Positions 55,709-64,000 of a DNA stretch of 64,000 nucleotides are shown here, one piece after another. Below the pieces are notes generated by a model. It had not been told where the DNA came from. It did not search any database and saw nothing but the letters and a program-made list of their open reading frames with translations. Position 1 is the stretch's first letter. Each line of letters opens with the position of its first letter. Origin of the DNA: Xanthomonas campestris pv. badrii (GTDB lineage Bacteria; Pseudomonadota; Gammaproteobacteria; Xanthomonadales; Xanthomonadaceae); contig NZ_CP051651.1 in the NCBI RefSeq assembly GCF_012848175.1, forward strand, positions 3,224,001 to 3,288,000, in the 5' to 3' direction. Position numbers and translations under genes: made by a program.

Positions 55709-56430
55709 CCGCGCTGCCCGCTGCATCGAATACCGCTTCGGCACTGGACGACCTGGAGACGCTCAACGCGCAGCTGGAGACCCTGCGCGCCGACGAGCGT
55801 GTGGCGTGGGCGTTGCAGCACGGGCCGCAGGAGGCTGCGCTATCGTCCAGTTTCGGTGCGCAATCTGCAGTGACGCTGCACCTGTTGTCCCGGCAGCGCC
55901 CGGACATTCCGGTGATCCTGATCGATACCGGCTACCTATTCCCGGAAACCTACCGTTTTGCCGATGCCTTGACCGACCGGCTCAAGCTCAACCTCAAGGT
56001 GTATCGCCCGCTGGTCAGCCGCGCCTGGATGGAAGCCCGCCACGGGCGCCTGTGGGAACAAGGCATGGTGGGCATCGATCAGTACAACAACCTGCGCAAG
56101 GTCGAGCCGATGCGGCGCGCACTGGACGAGCTCAACGTGGGCACCTGGTTCACCGGCCTGCGCCGCAGCCAGTCCGGCGGCCGTGCGCAGACCCCGATCC
56201 TGCAGAAGCGCGGCGACCGCTACAAGGTCAGCCCGATCGCCGACTGGACCGATCGCGATGTGTGGCAATACCTGCAGGCCCACGACCTGCCCTATCACCC
56301 ACTGTGGGAGCAGGGCTATGTCTCCATCGGCGATTTCCACACCACCCGCCGCTGGGAGCCGGGCATGCGCGAGGAAGACACGCGCTTCTTCGGGCTCAAG
56401 CGCGAATGCGGCATCCACGAAGACATCTAG
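55705..56430 (+). CDS. cysH: Phosphoadenylylsulfate (PAPS) reductase CysH
   Basis: This 241-residue protein overlaps the cysI stop in ATGA. It has the PP-loop region [43 protein letters not shown] and the catalytic C235 in [10 protein letters not shown] near the C-terminus. It lacks the extra cysteine pairs of APS reductases, which fits PAPS specificity and the CysC domain made by the divergent unit. It uses thioredoxin or glutaredoxin to release sulfite. Confidence 0.96.
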   Translation: MTALPAASNTASALDDLETLNAQLETLRADERVAWALQHGPQEAALSSSFGAQSAVTLHLLSRQRPDIPVILIDTGYLFPETYRFADALTDRLKLNLKVYRPLVSRAWMEARHGRLWEQGMVGIDQYNNLRKVEPMRRALDELNVGTWFTGLRRSQSGGRAQTPILQKRGDRYKVSPIADWTDRDVWQYLQAHDLPYHPLWEQGYVSIGDFHTTRRWEPGMREEDTRFFGLKRECGIHEDI

Positions 56431-56482
56431 CCGCAGCACTGTGCTGGGATCCACAGTATCTGCATCGGCGGCGCACGCAGCG

Positions 56483-58045
56483 TCATGCAGCTGCATCTGC
56501 GCGCGCGCGCCGTATCCAGCAGCGATCGAACAGCCACATCAGCAACAGCGACACGCCGACCAGCGGGAAGATCAACCCGCAGACCACCAGCAGCGCCATC
56601 AGACCACGCAGCGTGCGTGGATCTGCCGGCAATGGCGGCACGCCCAACCCGCCGGCTGGTCGGCGTTTCCACCACATCACCGCCGCGCTCACGCACAGCA
56701 GCACGATGGCCAGACAGGCCAGCAGCAGGATCAGCTGATTGGCCGCGCCGTATTGCTGGCCCAGGTGCACATTGATGCCCCACTCCAGCAGCTTGGCCAG
56801 CGGCCCGTAGTCGCGATACGTCATATCCAGCAACACCGCGCCGCTGTACTGGTCGAGATGGATCACCCGCTGCCTTCGCAGATCTGCCGGATACACCGAG
56901 GCGGTGTACACGCCGGAAACACCGCGCGGTGGCAGGACGCTGTAACCCTGCAGCATGTCGAGCGCATCGAACCGCGCCAGCGCCGCATCCAGCCCCATCG
57001 CCGTATGGTCAGGCGCAGCGACACGGGCTGCGCCCGCATGCATTGCATGTTCTGAATGTTCCCAGTGTTCCGCTGCAGGAGCGCGCGTGTTCGCCCCTCT
57101 CCCGTCGGGAGAGGGATTGGGGTGAGGGTCGGTCGCACGCATCGCATCCGAACGCAGCCCATCCGCCTGCGCAGAGCGCTCCTCGCCATGATCTCCACGC
57201 GCCGCACGGGCAGGCACTACAGACTCCGGCACGCGCGCCTGCCGCAGCGACCACGCGGTGTCGCCGCTGTCGGCGAGCCGCTGCTGCGACATCGGCAGCT
57301 GCACGCGCAATCCGGCCGGATACCCGAAGTCGTGGCCGTTGGCCCAGCGATTGACCTGCGCGCCCCAGAGCCACGACCACGGCATGCCAGTCAGCGCCAG
57401 GAACAGCAGCACCGCGCCGACGCCCGCACCGGTCACCGCATGCAGGTCACGCCAGAACAGCCGCTGGCTAGGTGCGCCACGCACGCTGATCACGCCACCG
57501 CCTCGCCCACGTGGCCACCACAGATAGGCACCGGTGAGCACCAGCACGATCGCCCAGCCGGCGGCCAGTTCGATCAGCCCACGTGCCAGCGGCCCGAACA
57601 CCTCAAGACTGTGCAGCCGGCGGATGGTCCAGGCCAGCGTGCCATGCTCGGGCAGGCTGCCCAGCACGCGCGTGCGGTACGGGTCCACATATACCACCCG
57701 CCGCGCGCCGCGCGCATCCACCAGCCCGATCTCGGCACTGGCATCGGCCTGCTTCGGCGTGGTGTAGCGAAACAGGCGCCCTGGGTAACGGCGCTGGGCC
57801 GCATCCACCAGTTGCTGTGCGGATGCGCGTGCCGGCCCTACCGGCACCACCTTCAGTGCGTGATGCACGCTGCGATCGATCGCTTCCTGGTACAGGAACG
57901 CCGCGCCGGTCAGCGCCAGCCAGATGATGAAAGGCAGCACCAACAGGCCTGCATAGAAATGCCAGCGCCACACCGCGCGATAGAACCGCCAACGGCCGTC
58001 CTGAGGCGCCGCGCCGGCCGGGCCAGCGTTGAGAGGTATCTGCAT
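56483..58045 (-). CDS. PepSY-domain membrane protein of a metal-uptake operon
   Basis: This 520-residue protein starts MQIPLNAGPAG, shares one base with the receptor stop, and follows the PepSY_TM/FecR-like reductase layout. TM1 (FYAGLLVLPFIIWLALTGAAFLY) is followed by a periplasmic part, TM2-TM3 (AAGWAIVLVLTGAYLWWPRG, GAVLLFLALTGMPWSWLWG), a second periplasmic part and further helices at the C-terminus. In the second periplasmic part a Pro/Gly/His-rich stretch (DPHPNPSPDGRG, then HWEHSEHAMHAG) is encoded by a REP-like palindrome. Such proteins sit in siderophore or copper uptake loci as ferric or cupric reductases, and the exact activity is inferred. Confidence 0.86.
   Translation of the reverse strand: MQIPLNAGPAGAAPQDGRWRFYRAVWRWHFYAGLLVLPFIIWLALTGAAFLYQEAIDRSVHHALKVVPVGPARASAQQLVDAAQRRYPGRLFRYTTPKQADASAEIGLVDARGARRVVYVDPYRTRVLGSLPEHGTLAWTIRRLHSLEVFGPLARGLIELAAGWAIVLVLTGAYLWWPRGRGGGVISVRGAPSQRLFWRDLHAVTGAGVGAVLLFLALTGMPWSWLWGAQVNRWANGHDFGYPAGLRVQLPMSQQRLADSGDTAWSLRQARVPESVVPARAARGDHGEERSAQADGLRSDAMRATDPHPNPSPDGRGANTRAPAAEHWEHSEHAMHAGAARVAAPDHTAMGLDAALARFDALDMLQGYSVLPPRGVSGVYTASVYPADLRRQRVIHLDQYSGAVLLDMTYRDYGPLAKLLEWGINVHLGQQYGAANQLILLLACLAIVLLCVSAAVMWWKRRPAGGLGVPPLPADPRTLRGLMALLVVCGLIFPLVGVSLLLMWLFDRCWIRRARADAAA
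57094..57129. repeat. REP-like palindrome inside the PepSY gene
   Basis: CCCCTCTCCC (57094-57103) pairs with GGGAGAGGG (57107-57115), followed by ATTGGGGTGAGGGT. It is the inverted counterpart of the element at 16377-16412. Here it is translated in frame as part of an extracytoplasmic loop. Confidence 0.75.
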
Positions 58046-60072
58046 CAGAAACTCCAGTCCCAGGACAGCGACAGCGCGCGGCCATCGCCCGGCGAGTAGC
58101 CGGAACTGCCGCTGTCGTACCACGCATAGACATAGCCGCGATCGGTCGCATTGCGCAGCTGCAGGCTCAGCGCAGTGCGTGCGCTCACGCTCCAGCGCGC
58201 GCCCAGATTGAGCAGGGCGTAGCCGCCGGTACGGCCCAGCGTATTGCTGCGCTCCAGGAAGTAATCGCCCTGCGCATTGCCCCACATGCTGAGCTGCACG
58301 GCCGGCGTGAGCTGCCATTCCAGCCCGGCGGTGGCCAGCCAGTGCGGCACGTTCTCGATCTCCCTGCCGCGCGTGGCAGGCGCGCTTGGATCGGGCGTGG
58401 CGATGCTGGCCTTCTGCCGTGAATACGACATCCATGCGCACCAGTGCTCGGCGGGCTGCAGGTTCAACTGCGCATCCCAGCCACGCCGCAACGTGCGTCC
58501 CACGTTGGCCACATCGCCGATGCCGGGCACGCCATTGACGCCCAGCACGGTCGCCACCTCGCCGGAGGCGCGTTGCTGCCAATACGCCAGCCGGCCATCC
58601 AGCATCGCCGACGGCGCGAACTTCAACCCCGCTTCCCAGCCGTCGTTGATCGATGGCCCGAGATTGGCGGGCTGCCGACGGTAAGCGCCGTCGCCGCTGC
58701 CGATCTGGAAGCTGCGCCCCCAGTTGGCATAGACACTGCCCTGCTCGCCCACGCGATAGCTGGCGCTGAACTTGGGCTGCGTGATGCTGCCGTAGTCATA
58801 GGTCGGCGCAGACACACCGGCCAGCACATCGTGCAGCCGGCCATCGACCCGATCGATACGGTAGCCAGGCACCAGCTGCAGACGCGCAGTCGGCTTGAGG
58901 ACCGCCTGCACATAGGCGCCGTGCGTGCGTAGGTCGTAGTCCCAATCGCGCAGTTGCGCGCCGCGCACCCGCGCGGCGGTGCGATACCGCTGCTGCTGGT
59001 TGTCCTGCCATTGAGCGTCCAGACCGGCTTCCAGGCTGGTGTCCATCGCCTTCCAGGCGGGCTGCCAGTTGCCGCGCAGCACCACGCCGCGATGGGTCTC
59101 GTCGGTATCGCGCTCCTGCTGCAGGCCGGCGGCGGAAAAGCGCACCCAACGCTGGTTGCGGTAGTCGTTCTGATAGGCCTTGGCGCTCCACTGCGCATCC
59201 GCACCCAGCACGCCATCCACGTGCAGTGCGGTCTGCCGCACGCGGCGTTCGCTGCGATCGTCCTGCGCATACGCCGGTGAACTGCGCGGCGCTGCACGGG
59301 CGGTGGCCGCATCCAGATATCCCGCCTCCAGCGCGTGGTTGTCGTAGTAGCGCGTGGTCAGCCCGGTACGGAAGACGCCATCCGGATCGGTGTAGAACCA
59401 CTTGCCGGCGACGCTGCGTTTGCGCGCATCGGCATGCGCGCGATAGCCATCGGAATCGCGCCAGGCCAGCACATAGTTCTGGCTCCAGGCGCCCTGCTCG
59501 AAACCCTTGCCCAGTTGCACCTCGCGCGCGCCGAAGCTGCCGGCGGTGACGCTGAGGCGGCCATCGTTGCCACCGGTACGGGTGAGCACATCCACGCTGC
59601 CGGCGATGGCGTTCAAGCCGTAACGCGCATCGTTGGTGCCGCGCACGATCTCGATGGCGCTGATGTCCTGCGGAAACACCGCATCCAGATACGGCATGCC
59701 GCCGGCATTGTCGTTGCTCGGGATGCCATCGATCAGCAGCTTGACCGCATTGATCCGCCCCTCGCCATTGAAACCACGGAACGAAAACCGCCCTGCGTCG
59801 GTGCCCATGCGGAACTGGGTGACCTGCACCCCGGGCGCACGCATCAGCAGTTCCCAGCTGTAATCCACATGCTGATCGTGCAGTAGTTCGCCGCCGATCA
59901 CATCCACCGAACTGAGCACCCGCGCCGCACCCGGGATGCGCTGGGCCTGCTCGCTGACCTGCACCTTGCCCAGTGTCAATGCCGCCTGCTGCGCCTGCAG
60001 CTCGCAGGCGGGCCCGTACAGCAACGCCAACGATGGCGCGCACCACCACGTCTTCAACAACCCCAAACGCAT
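58045..60072 (-). CDS. TonB-dependent receptor of the DUF2946/PepSY operon
   Basis: This 675-residue receptor starts at ATG 60072 behind AAAGGG. Its signal region (TWWCAPSLALLYGPACELQAQ) is followed by a plug (LLHDQHVDYSWELLMRAPGVQV, FSFRGFNGEGRINAVKLLIDGIPSNDNAGGMPYLDAVFPQDISAIEIVRGTNDARYGLNAIAGSVDVLTR). The 22-strand barrel ends SLSWDWSF. Size and plug match siderophore or metal receptors more than the sugar group. It is flanked by a DUF2946 gene and a PepSY gene on the same strand, which suggests iron-chelate or copper uptake. Confidence 0.92.
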   Translation of the reverse strand: MRLGLLKTWWCAPSLALLYGPACELQAQQAALTLGKVQVSEQAQRIPGAARVLSSVDVIGGELLHDQHVDYSWELLMRAPGVQVTQFRMGTDAGRFSFRGFNGEGRINAVKLLIDGIPSNDNAGGMPYLDAVFPQDISAIEIVRGTNDARYGLNAIAGSVDVLTRTGGNDGRLSVTAGSFGAREVQLGKGFEQGAWSQNYVLAWRDSDGYRAHADARKRSVAGKWFYTDPDGVFRTGLTTRYYDNHALEAGYLDAATARAAPRSSPAYAQDDRSERRVRQTALHVDGVLGADAQWSAKAYQNDYRNQRWVRFSAAGLQQERDTDETHRGVVLRGNWQPAWKAMDTSLEAGLDAQWQDNQQQRYRTAARVRGAQLRDWDYDLRTHGAYVQAVLKPTARLQLVPGYRIDRVDGRLHDVLAGVSAPTYDYGSITQPKFSASYRVGEQGSVYANWGRSFQIGSGDGAYRRQPANLGPSINDGWEAGLKFAPSAMLDGRLAYWQQRASGEVATVLGVNGVPGIGDVANVGRTLRRGWDAQLNLQPAEHWCAWMSYSRQKASIATPDPSAPATRGREIENVPHWLATAGLEWQLTPAVQLSMWGNAQGDYFLERSNTLGRTGGYALLNLGARWSVSARTALSLQLRNATDRGYVYAWYDSGSSGYSPGDGRALSLSWDWSF

Positions 60073-60240
60073 GATCAACCCTTTGCCGTCATGGAACGGC
60101 ACGAAGCCGCGCGCCGCCGCAACACGGCGGGCGCTCGCTTGATTCAAGAAAACGGGCGATTCATCCAGACACGCACGCGCAGGCCGAGGTATCGGCGGCG
60201 CAACAGCGGTGGTGAAACGAACGCCCGCGACGGGCGAGAG

Positions 60241-60675
60241 TCAGGCGGACAGCGGTGGCCCGCGCGCGCCATGCGCGGCCCAGCGCAACGCCGCCCGGCG
60301 CGGCCCGCCGACGCGTGTGGAGAGCGTCGTTGGCCGCAGCTGGAGCAGGCACAGCACCGCCAGCACCAGCCAGGGCAGCAGCCGTGCGGCCAGCACGCAA
60401 TAGTCGCAGGCTTCGCCATGGCGGGCGGCAGCGTGGTCGCCCGGATGCTGGCCAGTCTCCGACGCATGCCCGGCGTGATGCGAGGCGTGCGGCGCCAACA
60501 GACCCTGCTGACGCAGCAGCGCAGCGGCCAGACTGCCGGCCGGCCCGCTGATGCACATCGGCTCCTGCGATGGCGCCTGGTTCCAGCGGCTGATCAGCGG
60601 CGCCACCAGCAACAGCAGCACTGCCAGGCAAGCCAGCAGATGCATCAGGCGATGGCGGCGGAACGAATGCAGCAT
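60241..60675 (-). CDS. DUF2946-type membrane protein
   Basis: This 144-residue protein has an N-terminal membrane helix (MHLLACLAVLLLLVAPLIS), a short His-rich loop (APHASHHAGHASETGQHPGDHAAARH), then ACDYCVLAARLLPWLVLAVLCLL with a CxxC motif at the start of a second helix. This fits DUF2946. Family members occur beside copper-related TonB receptors and are thought to help metal handling. The His cluster and CxxC support metal binding. The start at 60675 precedes the conserved MLHSFRRHRLMHLLA. It is the first gene of the operon. Confidence 0.78.
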   Translation of the reverse strand: MLHSFRRHRLMHLLACLAVLLLLVAPLISRWNQAPSQEPMCISGPAGSLAAALLRQQGLLAPHASHHAGHASETGQHPGDHAAARHGEACDYCVLAARLLPWLVLAVLCLLQLRPTTLSTRVGGPRRAALRWAAHGARGPPLSA

Positions 60676-61050
60676 GGCGGCAGTGTACGCGGCCCGGCAC
60701 TCGCACCGCGATGCTGGCTCCCCTGCCGCGACCGGATGTCGCAGCCTTCGCACGGGCGCGCACCTCGAAAGCTCCGTTGGCAACCTGCGCTCCCCCCCTC
60801 ACGCCACCGGCCTGGCCGCCCCTGGCGCTGCCCCGGCCGACCTCGATCCGGAGGTGGAAGATCCAAGGCGTCGGCATGGCGTCGGCAAGGAGCGAGCGCA
60901 GCGCGCCCTCCATTGCCAGGCGCCATCCACACGACACCCGCGCCGGGGTCCAGGCCGGCAGTCACAGTTCCCGGCCGGTGCGTCGGGCTACACACCTGCT
61001 GGGCACGGTCATGCCCTATGCTGGCAGCTCATCCCATTCACCTTCCGCGC

Positions 61051-62247
61051 ATGAGCACCGTCCTGTCCGATCCAGCGGCTGAGCCACTTCCCTGCGCACC
61101 CAAACCTCCGAGCGAAGCACTCCGCCTTCAGGCGCTGCGCAGCTATGGCGTGCTCGATACGCCGCGCGAGGCGGCGTTCGAAGACATCACCCGGCTCGCC
61201 TCGATCATCTGCCAGACCCCGATCGCGCTGATCAGCCTGGTGGATGCCGACCGCCAGTGGTTCAAGAGCGAACTCGGCATGGGCGAGCGCGAGACGCCGC
61301 TGTTCAAGTCGATGTGCGCGCATGCGCTGCTCGACAACGATGTGCTGGTGGTGCCGGACACCCGGCAAGACGACCGCTTTTCGCGCAATCCGCTGGTGAC
61401 CGGCGAGGCGCCGCTGTACTTCTATGCCGGCGCGCTGCTGAAGACGCCCGACGGCCTGCCGCTGGGCACGGTCTGCGTGCTGGACCGCAAGCCGCGCCAG
61501 CTCACCGACGAGCAGGTCGAAGCGCTGCGCGCGCTCGCACGCCAGACCATGGCGCAGCTGGAATTGCGCCGCGCCCTGCTGATCGCCGAAGAGTCCGACC
61601 GTTACCGCAGCCGCCTGATGGCCATCGCCGGGCACGACCTCAAGACGCCGTTGCGTACCGCGGCCTACGCCATCGACAAGATGCGCCGGCATGCCAACGT
61701 CGACTCCATTCCCCCCCTGGTGACCGCGCGCGATGCGATCAGCCAGGTCGGGCGCCACCTGGATGAACTGGCCACGCTGGCGGCCGCGAGCAAGGCCGCC
61801 CTGCCGGACCTGCAGGCGCTGCAGCTGGAAGACGTGCTGCATTCGGTGCTGGGCGTGTGGCGCCAGCCGGCGATCGACAAGTGCCTGGCGCTGCGCCACG
61901 TGCCCACCTCGCTGCGCGTGCGCAGCCACCCCACCTTGCTGACCACGCTGATCGGCAACCTGGTCGGCAATGCCGTCAAATACACCGAGCGCGGGCGCGT
62001 GCTGGTCGGCGTGCGCCGCCGCCCCGGCCATGCGGTGGTGGAAATCATCGACAGTGGCATCGGCCTGAACCTGGAGCGGCCCGAACAGGTGTTCCAGGCC
62101 TTCCGCCAGGCCGACCCGCGCAGCGACGGCCTGGGCATCGGCCTGTGGATCGTGCACCGCACTGCCGAAACGCTGGGCTGCGACGTCAGCGTGCGCCCGC
62201 GTTCGGAAGGCGGCACCTGCTTCTCGGTGCGGATTCCGCTGGCCTGA
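61051..62247 (+). CDS. Soluble GAF-domain histidine kinase
   Basis: This 398-residue protein has a GAF domain (about residues 35-175: AAFEDITRLASIICQTPIALISLVDADRQWFKSELG, FYAGALLKTPDGLPLGTVCVLD). A HisKA segment follows with phosphoacceptor H195 in AIAGHDLKTPLRTA, then an ATP domain with N box (LIGNLVGNAVKYTERG), G1 (EIIDSGIGL) and G2 (GLGIGLWIVH). It has no membrane segments. No response regulator lies beside it, so it is an orphan kinase. Ligands of the GAF domain are unknown. Confidence 0.9.
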   Translation: MSTVLSDPAAEPLPCAPKPPSEALRLQALRSYGVLDTPREAAFEDITRLASIICQTPIALISLVDADRQWFKSELGMGERETPLFKSMCAHALLDNDVLVVPDTRQDDRFSRNPLVTGEAPLYFYAGALLKTPDGLPLGTVCVLDRKPRQLTDEQVEALRALARQTMAQLELRRALLIAEESDRYRSRLMAIAGHDLKTPLRTAAYAIDKMRRHANVDSIPPLVTARDAISQVGRHLDELATLAAASKAALPDLQALQLEDVLHSVLGVWRQPAIDKCLALRHVPTSLRVRSHPTLLTTLIGNLVGNAVKYTERGRVLVGVRRRPGHAVVEIIDSGIGLNLERPEQVFQAFRQADPRSDGLGIGLWIVHRTAETLGCDVSVRPRSEGGTCFSVRIPLA

Positions 62248-62418
62248 GGGCTGGCGATTGCGGCTGGCCGGGTCACCGACGCTGATGGGTAGGCGACACC
62301 GCCGCGGTGTCAGCGAAGCTGCGCAAGGCAGCATGTAAGCGAGGTTCCTGACGATGGGCGTGATGCCGGCGCCACGTATGGCATGCCTCGCCACACTCCT
62401 GGGCGCGCGTGCTCGGGC

Positions 62419-62457
62419 AAAAAAAAGGCGGATCCGGGCTCCCGACCCGGATCCGCC
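62419..62457 (-). terminator. Strong Rho-independent terminator on the - strand
   Basis: A perfect 12-bp GC stem (62446-62457 with 62427-62438, 7-base loop) is followed by eight T (62426-62419) on the - strand. The nearest upstream gene on this strand ends 706 bases away, so it probably ends an independent transcript. Confidence 0.9.
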
Positions 62458-62650
62458 GCCAAACACGCCAGGTCTCTCCCCAGGGACCCGGGTGCGCCAG
62501 CCGCGCTGTGCGCAGCCTCGCGCAACAGTGATGCGACAGCGCTAGCAACCCTCAACGACACCCCACTGACCAGACCGGCACCGCGATGTCTGCTCCGCCG
62601 GTCCTGCGTCGTCCACCCCTAGACGTCCGAAAGTGTCGCGTCATGGCTGC
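62419..62650 (-). ncRNA. Candidate structured small RNA ending at the terminator
   Basis: Upstream of the terminator on the - strand the sequence folds locally. A 7-bp stem joins 62597-62603 to 62573-62579, and another joins 62536-62542 to 62503-62509. A TTATAG hexamer around 62650 could be a -10 box, but its -35 partner (TTGGCC) is weak and badly spaced, so the 5' end is a guess. There is no convincing ORF. It does not match 4.5S, 6S, tmRNA or RNase P consensus elements that I can check by eye. Confidence 0.45.
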
Positions 62651-62831
62651 TATAAGGGTTTACGACAGCGCCGCGGCCAACTTGATGCATGCCAACGACA
62701 TCAGCGCAGGCGCCCCTGACACCTGTAGGGAGAATCACTGACAGCGCGCATTCCGGTGCGGCCCAAAAGCGCTGTAGTGCCTTGATTCGAATCGACTTTC
62801 CTGACGGGAATTCGCTGTGCACTGCAGCATG

Positions 62832-63044
62832 GATTCGGGATTCGGGATTCGGGATTCGGGATTCGGGATTCGGGAATCGTAAGTGCGTGGCGTCTGATTT
62901 TTTGCGGCGTGGCGTGATGGGCTTTGTTACTGGTTCTGCTTCCAGCTTCCAGCTACCCGTGTCTTGGCTCTAGCCCACGCCTCCCGAATCCCGAATCCCG
63001 AATCCCGAATCCCCATTCCCCATTCCCCATTCCCCATTCCCGAG
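62832..63044. repeat. Heptamer inverted-repeat element, copy 4 (longest)
   Basis: The left arm has six exact GATTCGG units plus GAATCG (62832-62879). A 102-base spacer follows, then nine units: four TCCCGAA, four TCCCCAT and one TCCCGAG (62982-63044). This is the only copy that lies wholly between genes. Confidence 0.88.
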
Positions 63045-63162
63045 TCAGTAGCGCGTGCTCGCCACCGTCCAGGCTGGCCGACAGTTGCAGGGACATGCGC
63101 CACTGGGCTCGGGCAGCCACAACCGGCTCCACGGCAGACGCAGGGGGCGCTCATCGCCTCGC

Positions 63163-64000
63163 TCAGCTGGTGATGGTCTGGGTCAGCGATTCCCAGGTCG
63201 GCGGCAGCGGCCAGTTCGGTGCCTGGTTGCCATCCAGCACGCGGCGCAGGTCGCGCTTGTCGATCTGCGGAGCGAGCACATGCACCAGGTCCAGCGCGTA
63301 GTCGCGCAGCACCCGGTCGCGCGGCAGCACCGCCCAGGCGATGCACTCGGCGATCGGTGCAGGTGCCGGCCAGGCGCGCAGATCGTCGTCGTAGGCGCTG
63401 ACCGCCATTTCCGCCACCAACCCCACGCCCAGCCCGGCGCGGACGTAGGTCTTGATCAGATCGGCATCCAGCGCGGTCAGCGCGATGCTGGGCTCCAATC
63501 CCACCTGCGCGAACGCCCGCTGCAGCGACGAGCCCGGCCGGGTGGAGGACTCGTAGCTGATCAGCGGATGTTCGGACAGCGCCTGCATGTCCGGTGCCAG
63601 CTTCGGCTGATCCAGCGCGTGTCCGCGCGGCACCACCACCAGCCGCCGCCAGCGATACAGCGGCACCGCGATCCCGGCACTGGGTTCGCCGCCTGCCGTG
63701 CTGACCACCGCGATATCCGCATCGCCCTGGCTGAGCAGGTCCAGCGCCGCGCTTTCGGCCGCCTGCTGCAGGTGCACGCTGACCTGCGGGTAGGCATGCT
63801 TGATCTGCGCCACCGCAGGCGGCAGCACGAAGCGCGCCTGGGTGTGGGTGGTGGTCAGGGTCAGCTGCCCCTGGCTTTCGCGGCGCTGGTTGGCGGCGTA
63901 GGTCCGGATGTTGTTGGCTTCCGACAGCACCGCGCGCGCGCGCTCGATCACTTCCACCCCGGCCGGCGTCACCGCATCCAGGCTGCGCCCCTTGCGCACG
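63163..64000 (-). CDS. cysB: CysB-like LysR-family regulator (5' end outside window)
   Basis: The frame is open to the window edge, so the N-terminal helix-turn-helix is missing. The linker begins within AVTPAGVEVIERARAVLSE. The effector domain is CysB-like: GQLTLTTTHTQARFVLPPAV, LLSQGDADIAV, LALTALDADLIKTYVRAGLGVGLVAEMAV. CysB activates sulfate-assimilation genes with N-acetylserine as inducer. It lies about 7 kb from the cysDNC/cysJIH locus and is the obvious candidate regulator for it. The symbol rests on the partial sequence. Confidence 0.85.
   Translation of the reverse strand, partial: VRKGRSLDAVTPAGVEVIERARAVLSEANNIRTYAANQRRESQGQLTLTTTHTQARFVLPPAVAQIKHAYPQVSVHLQQAAESAALDLLSQGDADIAVVSTAGGEPSAGIAVPLYRWRRLVVVPRGHALDQPKLAPDMQALSEHPLISYESSTRPGSSLQRAFAQVGLEPSIALTALDADLIKTYVRAGLGVGLVAEMAVSAYDDDLRAWPAPAPIAECIAWAVLPRDRVLRDYALDLVHVLAPQIDKRDLRRVLDGNQAPNWPLPPTWESLTQTITS

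Noticed and set aside
62273..62561. Small - strand frames over the terminator near 62430
   Set aside because: They run through the terminator stem and T-run and have no family signature, so a structured RNA is the simpler reading.
62832..63044. CRISPR array suggested by short regular repeats
   Set aside because: Units are 7 bases without spacers and occur as inverted blocks. CRISPR repeats are 23-47 bases with unique spacers, and no cas gene is present.

Overview
The window is from a Xanthomonas-type gammaproteobacterium. The evidence is the uniformly GC-rich coding sequence, an intact GH6 cellobiohydrolase of the CbsA kind, a neprosin-domain secreted protein, several TonB-dependent receptors beside glycoside hydrolases, a divergent cysDNC/cysJIH sulfate-assimilation locus, an EstA-type autotransporter esterase, and short palindromic and heptamer repeats scattered between and inside genes. 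Species cannot be fixed from the sequence alone. No rRNA, CRISPR array, prophage or intact insertion sequence was seen.

Layout. Positions 1-4.2 kb form a conflict and toxin island, all on the + strand: the 3' end of an Rhs gene with an AT-richer toxin tip and overlapping candidate immunity gene, a SymE-family toxin behind a tiny leader ORF and a perfect 20-bp palindrome, a DUF1778/GNAT (TacAT-like) pair, and a ParDE/RelE-like pair flanked by two imperfect direct repeats. From 4.2 to 15 kb lie a three-gene unit (small secreted protein, OmpR-type regulator, histidine kinase), rimK, glgX with a strong terminator, an H-NS-like protein, an orphan STN-domain protein, tRNA-Gly(CCC) and estA. From 15 to 24 kb are housekeeping and transport genes: thiS-thiG, trmB, an SLC13-type transporter with RCK domains, a Rieske protein, an FAA hydrolase, mscL, an M28 peptidase and a LacI-family regulator. 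From 24 to 37 kb is a secreted polysaccharide-degradation block: cbsA, a large TonB-dependent receptor, a GH2 enzyme, a divergent GH97 enzyme with a LacI-type operator palindrome in front, and a neprosin-like protein. From 37 to 48.7 kb are a carboxylesterase, an rRNA methyltransferase, an AGCS amino-acid symporter, an M1 aminopeptidase and an RND efflux pair.

From 48.9 to 56.4 kb is the complete sulfate-to-sulfide route. CysD and CysNC (ATP sulfurylase fused to APS kinase) face away from cysJ-cysI-cysH (sulfite reductase and PAPS reductase). A CysB-like LysR regulator sits at the right edge, cut by the window end. From 56.5 to 60.7 kb is a DUF2946 / TonB receptor / PepSY operon that looks like metal acquisition. 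A soluble GAF-histidine kinase follows, and then a 915-bp gap with a candidate structured small RNA ending in a strong terminator on the - strand.

The most unusual signal is a repeat family made of about four tandem 7-mers, a 45-100 bp spacer, and about four inverted 7-mers. Four copies are present. One is translated inside the N-terminus of CysNC, one supplies the C-terminal codons of TrmB and precedes the next gene, one abuts the cysI start codon so that its last base is the A of ATG, and one is intergenic. A separate REP-like palindrome is likewise translated inside the PepSY protein.
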